From positions 1 to 25,413 of the forward strand of contig CAZKBS010000026.1 in assembly GCA_964551435.1 (NCBI GenBank): a stretch of DNA of 25,413 bases, written 5' to 3'. The DNA is from UBA2020 sp964551435. GTDB taxonomy: Bacteria > Pseudomonadota > Alphaproteobacteria > Micavibrionales > UBA2020. Position numbers and translations under genes: made by a program. The notes under the pieces were generated by a model. It saw only the letters and a program-made list of their open reading frames with translations. It was not told where the DNA came from and did no database searches. Each line of letters starts with the position of its first letter. The first letter of the stretch is position 1. This document shows positions 1 through 6,205 of the stretch, piece after piece.

Positions 1-2
1 CT

Positions 3-1226
3 AGCACCGCTGATACCGCGCCCAATCGGGCCGCACCGCCCGCTATTCCTGACGCGCTTATAGAGCGAACGCTGCAAAGCTTCAAACCGGGGACCTCAGA
101 AACCGTTCGCGCAGAAATCTCCTTACGCGCTACGGCCGCCAAAGCAGGGGATGTACAGGCCATGAGAGATTTCGGTCAGGCTTTCATGGACGGCGACGAT
201 TGCTTGAAACGCGATCTGGCGTTGGCCATGCGCTGGATAGAACAGGCAGAGGCACATGGCGTGCCTGATATGAAACCACTTCTTGAATGGCTGCAGCATT
301 GCCTGGACACAAATACGCTGCCAGGCGTCACCAGCAAAAACAAAACCTATATCAGAAGCATAACCTATATGAACAGAGAATCCGCACAGGCCGCACTCGA
401 CAACCTTATTGGGTTGACATCCGTCAAATCGCAGGTACGCAGCCTTATCAACCGCCGCAACCTCGAAAAACTGCGCCATAAGAACGAGCTGCCCAGCGAT
501 CCGGAATTCAACCTGCATCTTGTTTTCACGGGCAACCCCGGAACGGGGAAAACCATTGTGGCGCAGCTTTTGGGCGCGCTATTGGCCAATGCCGGAATAC
601 TGCCAAAGGGGCAGGTCATCGAAGTATCAGGCACAAATCTGGTGGGCGAATATATCGGCACCACCGCCCCGAAAATAGAAGAAGCCGTGCGCAAAGCCAT
701 GGGCGGCATACTGTTTATTGACGAAGCCTATGCTCTGATTTCCCACATCGGCATCCACGGCCCGCAAAGTAGCGCATCGATGTCGGCCATCACCACCCTG
801 CTGCTGGAGATGAACAAGCACAAGGGCAAATTCATGGTGATCGTCGCGGGTTATCCGGACGAGATGAAAACCTTTCTTGAATTCAACCCCGGACTAAAAT
901 CGCGCTTCCGCGAAACGCTGCATTTCGAAAATTTCACGACAGAAGAGCTCGTGCAGATTTTCATCAAAATAGCGAATGACAAATACTATAAACTGGCCGA
1001 GGGCAGCCGGCAGGTTTTGAAAAAAATCATGAAGGACGCCCCCGGAAAACATGCCCGAAGCTTCGGCAATGCGCGTTTCGTCGGCAATCTTTTTGAAGAA
1101 ACGCTGGAGCGCGTCGCTGACCGCATCGCGCAAAAAAGCGATGTCACGCGCGAAGAGTTGATGACCATCACCCCCTTTGATATCAGCGCGGCGGCCGAAG
1201 ATTTCATGCGTCAGCACAAAAGCTAA
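3..1226 (+). CDS. Sel1-repeat/CbbX-SpoVK-like AAA+ ATPase, C-terminal part
   Basis: The frame is open to the left edge, so the true start lies outside; an internal ATG at 162 exists but coding-like sequence continues upstream of it. The stop is TAA at 1224-1226. Visible residues 45-100 (AKAGDVQAMRDFGQAF and on) resemble a Sel1/TPR-like repeat. The AAA+ module follows: Walker A GNPGTGKT (nt 531-554), the LVGEYIGTTAPK pore-side segment, Walker B ILFIDEAY (about nt 708-731), sensor-1 MVIVAGY, an arginine finger in GLKSRF, and a helical lid rich in basic residues. This order is typical of the CbbX/SpoVK/EccA subgroup. CbbX proper remodels inhibited RuBisCO, but no RuBisCO genes are present here and the helical N-terminal repeat argues for another client. 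Role: probably an ATP-driven protein remodeller acting on an unknown partner bound by the Sel1 part (inference). Confidence 0.85.
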   Translation, partial: STADTAPNRAAPPAIPDALIERTLQSFKPGTSETVRAEISLRATAAKAGDVQAMRDFGQAFMDGDDCLKRDLALAMRWIEQAEAHGVPDMKPLLEWLQHCLDTNTLPGVTSKNKTYIRSITYMNRESAQAALDNLIGLTSVKSQVRSLINRRNLEKLRHKNELPSDPEFNLHLVFTGNPGTGKTIVAQLLGALLANAGILPKGQVIEVSGTNLVGEYIGTTAPKIEEAVRKAMGGILFIDEAYALISHIGIHGPQSSASMSAITTLLLEMNKHKGKFMVIVAGYPDEMKTFLEFNPGLKSRFRETLHFENFTTEELVQIFIKIANDKYYKLAEGSRQVLKKIMKDAPGKHARSFGNARFVGNLFEETLERVADRIAQKSDVTREELMTITPFDISAAAEDFMRQHKS

Positions 1227-1281
1227 ACCGCCCATACGCCCCTGATTTTGCGTGTCATTTTATACCGCATGCGCAGGAGCG

Positions 1282-1311
1282 TTGACGCAGGACGGAAAAT
1301 TGCGCGAGAAT
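1282..1311 (+). promoter_or_regulatory. Possible sigma-70-type promoter of the DUF1648 gene
   Basis: TTGACG at 1282-1287 is separated by 18 nt from GAGAAT at 1306-1311, about 40 nt before the ATG at 1350. The -10 match is only moderate, so this is a weak call. It would give the DUF1648 gene expression independent of the upstream ATPase. Confidence 0.3.
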
Positions 1312-1349
1312 CAGGAAAGAAGCCGCCTTATCATACGGGAGCCCACCCT

Positions 1350-1856
1350 ATGCGCCTATTTGCTGTTCTGATATGTCTGGGCTGTTTTATCGCCGCATTT
1401 TTGCAGCTGGATCATTTTTTACCGCGCCTGCCTGCGAAAATCGCCATCCGGTTTGATGTCGACGGCACGCCGAACGGCTGGATGGGCAAGGACGCCTTCG
1501 CGCTTTACTATTTTTTTCTGCTGGGCGTGATGCTGGGCGTTTTCGGGATTTTTGCGGCAGCGGTGCATAAACTGCCCGCACGTTTTATCAACATCCCGCA
1601 CCGCGATTACTGGCTGGCCGAACCGCAGCGCAAGGCCACCATCGGCTATCTGCGCGAACTTTATTTGTGGACAGCCTCCTTCAGCGGCATTTTCATCGTC
1701 GGCATGACGGATATGGTTTTGCGAATCAACCTGACCGCCGCGCCAAAACTGGACAGCCGCGTTTTATACAGCGCCTGCGGCGCATTTGCGCTCTGCATCC
1801 TCTGCGGTATCGCGCTGGTGTACTGGCGTTTCAGAAAGCCTGACGAAAAAGCCTGA
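1350..1856 (+). CDS. DUF1648 domain membrane protein
   Basis: A 168-residue integral membrane protein with about four hydrophobic segments (residues 4-21, 51-72, 106-122, 139-159). Between the first two lies LPAKIAIRFDVDGTPNGWMG, which fits the DUF1648 signature (a loop with L-P..I..HF/RFD..G.P.GW) also found at the N-terminus of SdpI-type immunity proteins. The following LPARFINIPHRDYWL segment is also typical of bacterial DUF1648 proteins. The start is ATG 1350 because CGGGAG at 1336-1341 gives a well spaced ribosome site; a longer TTG start at 1248 lacks one and would add an unlikely basic leader. Function is unknown. SdpI relatives protect against a peptide toxin, but no toxin gene is adjacent. 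Confidence 0.75.
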   Translation: MRLFAVLICLGCFIAAFLQLDHFLPRLPAKIAIRFDVDGTPNGWMGKDAFALYYFFLLGVMLGVFGIFAAAVHKLPARFINIPHRDYWLAEPQRKATIGYLRELYLWTASFSGIFIVGMTDMVLRINLTAAPKLDSRVLYSACGAFALCILCGIALVYWRFRKPDEKA

Positions 1857-1875
1857 GCCGCGCGAAACGCGTGGC
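1857..1875. terminator. GC-rich hairpin between converging genes
   Basis: GCCGCGCG-AAA-CGCGTGGC forms an 8-bp stem with one G-T pair and a 3-nt loop, right after the stop codon of the DUF1648 gene and facing nusB from the other strand. There is no T-run on either side, so intrinsic termination is uncertain. Confidence 0.35.
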
Positions 1876-1895
1876 CTATCCCCGCGGTGTGCAGT

Positions 1896-1940
1896 GATTG
1901 ATTAGCCGCGCAGCGTAAAGATTGATTAGCCGCGCAGCGT
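1896..1940. repeat. 24-bp tandem duplication covering the nusB stop codon
   Basis: The 21-bp block beginning GATTGATTAGCC occurs at 1896-1916 and again, identical, at 1920-1940, with AAA between them (period 24 bp). The right copy holds the last codons and stop of nusB. The left copy lies just past the stop and, because 24 is a multiple of 3, repeats TLRG-stop in the same frame. Confidence 0.9.
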
Positions 1941-2465
1941 CTTGGCGACTTTATCCAGAATGGCGTTGACGAGCTTGGGCTCCGTACCGTCGTAGAAACC
2001 GCTGGTGACGTTCAGGTAATCATGGATGATGATGCCGGTATCGACATCGCCATGCGCCAGCAGTTCATAGGCGCCCGCGCGCAGGATCGCGTCGAGAAGC
2101 GGTTCCACCTCGTTCTTGCCGCCCGCGGCAAGGGCGGCGGAAACGATGCCGTCAACATCGCTCCAGCGCGTCTGGATGCCGGAGATGATATCGCGCAAAA
2201 GCGTTTCTTCGGCAGGGACGAAAACATCGCCATCCAGATTAAAGCCGTTGCGGTGGCTGATGAATTCCTGCACCGCCGATTGCGCGTCCTGATTGTTGAT
2301 GCGCATCTGGTACAAAACCTGCACGGCGGCAAGGCGCGCGGCGGTTTTTTGCGCCTTGGCCGAGCCTTTGTTCTTGCCCGCAACGGGGCGTTCGGGCGCG
2401 CGCGGCGGGACCTTGGTGATCTTGAGCTCGCGGAAAGGCTGTTTTTTTGTTTCTTCTTCGGCCAT
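1926..2465 (-). CDS. nusB: Transcription antitermination factor NusB
   Basis: A 179-residue NusB. The protein binds boxA RNA with S10 (NusE) and supports antitermination on rRNA operons. The NusB helical fold is recognisable from AARLAAVQVLYQM (residues 42-54) through LLRDIISGI, LDAILRAGAYELL and the C-terminal EPKLVNAILDKVAKTLRG. Family members usually begin close to the AAVQ helix, so the first 38 or so residues (charged, Lys/Pro rich) are an N-terminal extension. The start at 2465 overlaps the nrdR stop by one base (TGATG) and is preceded by a GGAG-type site inside nrdR, so the two are translationally coupled. A 24-bp tandem duplication repeats its last codons and stop. Confidence 0.96.
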   Translation of the reverse strand: MAEEETKKQPFRELKITKVPPRAPERPVAGKNKGSAKAQKTAARLAAVQVLYQMRINNQDAQSAVQEFISHRNGFNLDGDVFVPAEETLLRDIISGIQTRWSDVDGIVSAALAAGGKNEVEPLLDAILRAGAYELLAHGDVDTGIIIHDYLNVTSGFYDGTEPKLVNAILDKVAKTLRG

Positions 2466-2938
2466 CAGGCGGCTCCGGCTTTTTTGCATACGTTTTCGAG
2501 GTCGGCGAGGAAGTCGCTGTAATCGCGCACTTCGCGGAAGTCTTTGTAGACCGAGGCATAGCGGACATACGCGATAGGATCAAGTCCCGAAAGCGCCTGC
2601 ATCGCCTTTTCGCCAATCACCTTGGTCGGCACGTCGCTGTCGCCGGATTGTTCCAGCTGGCGCACGATATCGTTGGCGGCGCGTTCGATGGCATCGCTTT
2701 CGACCGGACGTTTTTGCAGCGACAACCGCAAGGAGCGCAGCAGCTTTTCGCGATCAAACGCCTCGCGGCGGCCATCGGCCTTGAGAACGACCAGTTCGCG
2801 CAGCTGTACCCGCTCGAACGTCGTGAAGCGGGCTTCGCATTTGGGACATTCGCGGCGGCGGCGGATAGCGGCGCTATCTTCCGTCGGGCGGGAGTCCTTG
2901 ACCTGCGTTTCCTCGCTGGCGCAAAACGGGCATTTCAT
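2465..2938 (-). CDS. nrdR: Transcriptional repressor NrdR
   Basis: A full-length 157-residue NrdR, the nucleotide-sensing repressor of ribonucleotide reductase genes. The N-terminal zinc ribbon has Cys3/Cys6 (MKCPFC) and Cys31/Cys34 (CPKC), joined by a basic RRRR stretch. The ATP-cone follows (residues about 46-136: VVLKADGRREAFDREKLLRSL through PIAYVRYASVYKDF). It lies 28 bp downstream of glyA and overlaps nusB by one base. In many proteobacteria ribD/ribE/ribH lie between nrdR and nusB; here they are absent. NrdR binds paired NrdR boxes upstream of nrd operons, none of which are in this window. Confidence 0.97.
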   Translation of the reverse strand: MKCPFCASEETQVKDSRPTEDSAAIRRRRECPKCEARFTTFERVQLRELVVLKADGRREAFDREKLLRSLRLSLQKRPVESDAIERAANDIVRQLEQSGDSDVPTKVIGEKAMQALSGLDPIAYVRYASVYKDFREVRDYSDFLADLENVCKKAGAA

Positions 2939-2966
2939 CGCTGTCTACTCGCTTCGTGTTTAAAAA

Positions 2967-4250
2967 TCACTCGTTGGGATAAATGGGGAATTTGGCGCAA
3001 AGTTCCGCCACGCGCGCGGCGACGGCGGCTTCGACCTTGCCGTTGCCATCGGCGCCGTTGGCGGCCAGGCCGTCCAGCACCTCGACCATGTATTCACCGA
3101 CCAGCTTGAATTCGGCGGTACCGAAACCGCGGGTGGTCGCGGCGGGCGTGCCCACGCGAATGCCCGACGTCACCATCGGCTTTTCAGGGTCGAACGGAAT
3201 GGCGTTTTTGTTGCAGGTCATGCGCGCATGCTCGAGGCTCAGCTCGGCGGCGCGGCCCGTCAGTTTTTTCGGGCGCAAATCGACGAGGATGAGATGGCAA
3301 TCCGTACCGCCGGAGACAATATCCAGACCGCCCGCCTTGAGCGTATCGGCCAGCACGCGCGCGTTATCCAGCACCTGCTTGGCATAGGTTTTGAACGACG
3401 GTTGCAGCGCCTCGCCAAACGCCACGGCTTTGGCGGCGATGACATGTTCCAGCGGCCCGCCTTGCAGGCCGGGGAAAACGGCGGAGTTGATTTTTTTGAT
3501 AATCTCTTCGTCGTTGGTCAGGATAATCCCGCCGCGCGGGCCGCGCAGGGTTTTATGCGTGGTCGATGTCGTGACATGCGCATGCGCGATGGGGGACGGA
3601 TAAACGCCGCCCGCAACCAGACCCGCATAATGCGCCATATCGACCATCAGATAGGCACCAACGCTGTCGGCAATCGTGCGGAAACGCGCGAAATCGATGA
3701 CGCGCGGATAGGCGGAAGCGCCGGCGATGATGATTTTCGGCTTGTGTTCCTGCGCCAGTTTTTCGACTTCGTCCATGTCAATCAGGCCGTTGTCGGCGCG
3801 CACGCCGTATTGCACGGCATTGAACCATTTGCCCGACAGGTTCGGCTTCGCGCCATGCGTCAGGTGGCCACCCGCGGACAGCGCCTGACCGAGCACCGTA
3901 TCGCCCGGTTGCAGCAGCGCCAGCATGACGGCCTGGTTGGCCTGCGCGCCCGAATGGGGCTGCACGTTGGCGAATTTTGCACCGAAAAGCTTGCAGATAC
4001 GGTCGATGGCCAGCTGTTCCGTCACGTCCACGAATTCGCAGCCGCCGTAGTAACGCTTGCCCGGATAGCCTTCGGCATATTTGTTGGTCAGCACGCTGCC
4101 TTGCGCCTGCAGCACCGCGCGCGACACGATGTTTTCAGACGCGATAAGCTCGATCTGTTCCTGCTGGCGTTTCAGTTCGTTTGAAATGCCCGCGAAGACC
4201 TCGGGGTCGATCGATGCTAGATCGGCGGTGAAGAAATCAAGACTGTTCAT
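2967..4250 (-). CDS. glyA: Serine hydroxymethyltransferase
   Basis: PLP enzyme interconverting serine plus tetrahydrofolate with glycine plus 5,10-methylene-tetrahydrofolate; the main source of one-carbon units. Family marks are ELIASEN, TNKYAEGYPGKRYYGG, NVQPHSGAQANQA, the DMAHYAGLVAGG strand and the PLP lysine in TTSTTHKTLRGPRGG (Lys233). At 427 residues it is close to the usual length of 417-435. I chose ATG 4250 because AGAGG sits 6 nt upstream; ATG 4280, which forms a 4-bp ATGA overlap with the rpiB stop, is a credible alternative that adds 10 residues. It is the second gene of rpiB-glyA-nrdR-nusB. Confidence 0.97.
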   Translation of the reverse strand: MNSLDFFTADLASIDPEVFAGISNELKRQQEQIELIASENIVSRAVLQAQGSVLTNKYAEGYPGKRYYGGCEFVDVTEQLAIDRICKLFGAKFANVQPHSGAQANQAVMLALLQPGDTVLGQALSAGGHLTHGAKPNLSGKWFNAVQYGVRADNGLIDMDEVEKLAQEHKPKIIIAGASAYPRVIDFARFRTIADSVGAYLMVDMAHYAGLVAGGVYPSPIAHAHVTTSTTHKTLRGPRGGIILTNDEEIIKKINSAVFPGLQGGPLEHVIAAKAVAFGEALQPSFKTYAKQVLDNARVLADTLKAGGLDIVSGGTDCHLILVDLRPKKLTGRAAELSLEHARMTCNKNAIPFDPEKPMVTSGIRVGTPAATTRGFGTAEFKLVGEYMVEVLDGLAANGADGNGKVEAAVAARVAELCAKFPIYPNE

Positions 4251-4276
4251 GGCTGCCTCTTTGCGCTGTGCGTTTG

Positions 4277-4768
4277 TCATGTGATGCTGCATCCTTTGTG
4301 ACCGAGTTTTTCGACGCGGCCCGCATGGCGGCCGCCTTCAAATGCCGTATTCAAAAATGTATCCACGCAGGCGGTGGCGATATCGGGGCCAATCAGCCGC
4401 GCGCCCAGAACCAGCACGTTCGCGTTGTTGTGCTGGCGCGACAGCTGCGCCGTCGTCACATCATGACACAGCGCCGCGCGCACGGCGGTATAGCGGTTGA
4501 GCGCAATCGAAATACCGATGCCGCTGCCGCAAATGCCGATGCCCGCATCGACATCGCCGGCGGCAATCGCCTCCGCCAGTTTGTAGCCGTAGTCGGGATA
4601 ATCGACGCGGTCTTCGCTATGCGGGCCGAGGTCGACAACCTGATACCCCTTCGCCGCCACATATTCCGCCAGACGCTGTTTGAGCGCAAAGCCCGCATGG
4701 TCGGCGGCAAGGCCGATTTTTTTGACCTGTCTGGAGAGACCTTCGGCGGCGGAAACGGCGGTATTCAT
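4277..4768 (-). CDS. rpiB: Ribose-5-phosphate isomerase B
   Basis: Isomerises ribose 5-phosphate and ribulose 5-phosphate in the cytosolic pentose phosphate pathway. The 163-residue protein shows the RpiB/LacAB core: AADHAGF (Asp23, His24), DLGP, DYPDYG, the active-site cysteine in GICGSGIGISIALNR (Cys80), and CHDVTTAQLSRQHNNANVL (His102). The ATG at 4768 follows a strong AGGGGGG ribosome site 6 nt away. It is the first gene of the operon, and its stop region overlaps a possible glyA start. In alphaproteobacteria this pairing with glyA is common. Confidence 0.97.
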   Translation of the reverse strand: MNTAVSAAEGLSRQVKKIGLAADHAGFALKQRLAEYVAAKGYQVVDLGPHSEDRVDYPDYGYKLAEAIAAGDVDAGIGICGSGIGISIALNRYTAVRAALCHDVTTAQLSRQHNNANVLVLGARLIGPDIATACVDTFLNTAFEGGRHAGRVEKLGHKGCSIT

Positions 4769-4816
4769 GGCAGCCCCCCTATGGCTGGATAAAGCTGCCC
4801 TGTCTATACCAGATGT

Positions 4817-4844
4817 AGTATGCCGCCGCCAGCGGTATATACAA
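4817..4844 (-). promoter_or_regulatory. Possible promoter of the rpiB operon
   Basis: Read on the minus strand, TTGTAT (4844-4839) is followed after 16 nt by CATACT (4822-4817), leaving a leader of about 40 nt before the rpiB ATG. It is in the only non-coding stretch upstream of the operon, which supports the call; the match to consensus is moderate. Confidence 0.4.
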
Positions 4845-4868
4845 AAACTATATTATTATGGATATTAT

Positions 4869-5852
4869 TCAACCCGGCGGCTTCATGCCGCGGCGGGGTT
4901 TTTCAAGCGCGGGCCCATGGACGCTTTCGCGCGGCGCTGTGCCGCCCAGACGCACAAGCTCTTCATGCGCGCGCTCCAGATGCGATTTGTCGCCAAAGCT
5001 GTCAAAACCGGCCACAGTCATGCCCTCGGCCCTGGTCGAAAGGTTATGCGCGATTTTGGTATAGGTGCGGGCGGTGAAATTGAATTCCTCGGTGATGCGG
5101 TAACCGATTTTCTTTTCCGTACGCACATGCGCGACGCGGTCGGGCGCGAGCAGATGCCACGGGTCGGCCTTTTGCTGGCGGTCCCAGGCTTCCCAGGCGC
5201 GGCGCTGTTTTTCCGCCTCCGCCCGCAGGCTTTGCGCCAGATATTCGTGGCCGTTCGCCTCCGCATAATCCCAGATGCTGCGGCCGTCCTTGGTTTTGCA
5301 AGACGCATTGGCACCGTGCGCGATGAGATGCTTGACGATATCCGCATCGCCGCGCGCCGCCGCCATATGCAGCGGCGTGGCGCCGTCGTTGTCGCGCGCG
5401 TTGATGTCCGGCTTCAGCGCCAGAAGAGTTTTAAGCCCGTCGTTTTTATTCCCCCGCTCCGCCGCGTAATGCAGCGGCGTGCGTCCCTGCAAATCGCGCG
5501 CGTTGATATCCGCGCCGAAGGATACGAGGTCGTCGATTTTGTATTTGGACGTGGTATAGCCGTCATCCAGCAGCGCCAGATGCAGCGGCGACGCCCCCTT
5601 GGCATCCGGCGCATCGACAGACAGACCACGGTTGAGAAACAGCGCCAGCAATTCGCGGCCCGTATTCTGATATCCGCCGTAATCTTTACCGGACAGCGCG
5701 ATATGCGCGCCCGTGCGGCCCTGAAAATCCCGCGCATCGACCGCCGCGCCGTCCTTGAGGGCGCTGCGCGCCTGCGCGATATTGCCCGCGGCCACGGCGG
5801 CCAGCAGGCGGTCGTTCAGCGCGGAATCTGTCGGCGGTACAGGCTCAGTCAT
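4869..5852 (-). CDS. Ankyrin-repeat protein with uncharacterised C-terminal domain
   Basis: A 327-residue, apparently cytoplasmic protein with no signal peptide or membrane segment. Ankyrin-type repeats fill residues about 12-205: ALNDRLLAAVAAGN, DFQGRTGAHIAL, DAKGASPLHLALLDD, DLQGRTPLHYAAERG, DNDGATPLHMAAARGD and KDGRSIWDYAEANG. A helical, charged linker (208-230) leads to a compact-looking region 231-303 containing WHLLAPDRVAHVRTE, YRITEEFNFTARTYTKI and GGFDSF-like segments, which I cannot assign to a known family. Ankyrin repeats bind proteins; the partner is unknown. It has its own promoter. A GC-rich inverted repeat covers its stop codon. Start ATG 5852 has only a weak GAGAG ribosome site. 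Confidence 0.9.
   Translation of the reverse strand: MTEPVPPTDSALNDRLLAAVAAGNIAQARSALKDGAAVDARDFQGRTGAHIALSGKDYGGYQNTGRELLALFLNRGLSVDAPDAKGASPLHLALLDDGYTTSKYKIDDLVSFGADINARDLQGRTPLHYAAERGNKNDGLKTLLALKPDINARDNDGATPLHMAAARGDADIVKHLIAHGANASCKTKDGRSIWDYAEANGHEYLAQSLRAEAEKQRRAWEAWDRQQKADPWHLLAPDRVAHVRTEKKIGYRITEEFNFTARTYTKIAHNLSTRAEGMTVAGFDSFGDKSHLERAHEELVRLGGTAPRESVHGPALEKPRRGMKPPG
4871..4903. terminator. GC hairpin at the end of the ankyrin gene
   Basis: AACCCGGCGGC and GCCGCGGCGGGGTT pair imperfectly around TTCAT, with a bulge. The T-run (TTTTT) lies on the plus-strand side, so as an intrinsic terminator it would suit plus-strand (antisense) transcripts better than the ankyrin mRNA, whose 3' side is AATAATAT. 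It overlaps the last ankyrin codons. Confidence 0.3.
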
Positions 5853-5887
5853 GCGCTCTCGCGGTAACTAAAAATGTGTATGAATTT

Positions 5888-5916
5888 TACATACGGCAAA
5901 AACTTTCCGCCGTCAA
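5888..5916 (-). promoter_or_regulatory. Sigma-70-type promoter of the ankyrin gene
   Basis: On the minus strand TTGACG (5916-5911) and TATGTA (5893-5888) are separated by exactly 17 nt. Transcription would start near 5881, giving a leader of about 29 nt before the ATG at 5852. This is one of the best promoter matches in the window. Confidence 0.6.
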
Positions 5917-5923
5917 ACGCAGG

Positions 5924-5940
5924 AATTTTATAATAAAATT
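5924..5940. repeat. 17-bp AT-only palindrome
   Basis: AATTTTAT-A-ATAAAATT is a perfect inverted repeat (8-bp arms, 1-nt centre) made only of A and T in a GC-rich region. It sits just upstream of the ankyrin promoter and 30 bp past the stop of the DUF6898-like gene. It could be a protein-binding site, or an AT-rich upstream element. Confidence 0.5.
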
Positions 5941-5970
5941 ATCGCAATCCCGCGCCGCAATGGGCGCCGT

Positions 5971-6171
5971 TCAGGCAATAACGCCCTTTTTGCGCAGCAC
6001 ATATTCCAGCCGCATCAGGGCATTTTTCTTGAAAGCGGCTTCGCCCGCGGTGATCGGGCATTGAATGGAAATCTCGGTCAGGCTGGCGGTATCCATGGCG
6101 CTGACGCGCATGATATGGCCGACCTGCCTGAATTCAAAAATGACCTCGCGGCCCTGCATCTTTTCTGTCAT
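5971..6171 (-). CDS. Small DUF6898-like conserved alphaproteobacterial protein
   Basis: A 66-residue protein: REVIFEFRQVGHIMRVSAMD, SLTEISIQCP and NALMRLEYVLRKKGV. This pattern (V-x-FEF-x-x-VG...V-A-D...TE-I-I-P...A-KLEYVL-KK) matches what I recall of the short DUF6898 family found widely in alphaproteobacteria, often mislabelled in databases. Predicted fold is a small beta sheet plus a C-terminal helix. ATG 6171 has AGGGG about 7 nt upstream; a second Met at residue 5 is possible. It is divergent from gcdH with only 34 bp between starts. Function unknown. Confidence 0.75.
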   Translation of the reverse strand: MTEKMQGREVIFEFRQVGHIMRVSAMDTASLTEISIQCPITAGEAAFKKNALMRLEYVLRKKGVIA

Positions 6172-6205
6172 ATTTTACCCCTGCAAACATCATAGGAGCA
6201 AAGCC

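Noticed and set aside
3228..4184. Long plus-strand frame opposite glyA
   Set aside because: Antisense shadow of glyA; Arg/Gln/His-rich translation with no recognisable domain.
5876..6064. 62-codon plus-strand frame
   Set aside because: It lies opposite the DUF6898-like gene and the ankyrin promoter and has no coding signature.
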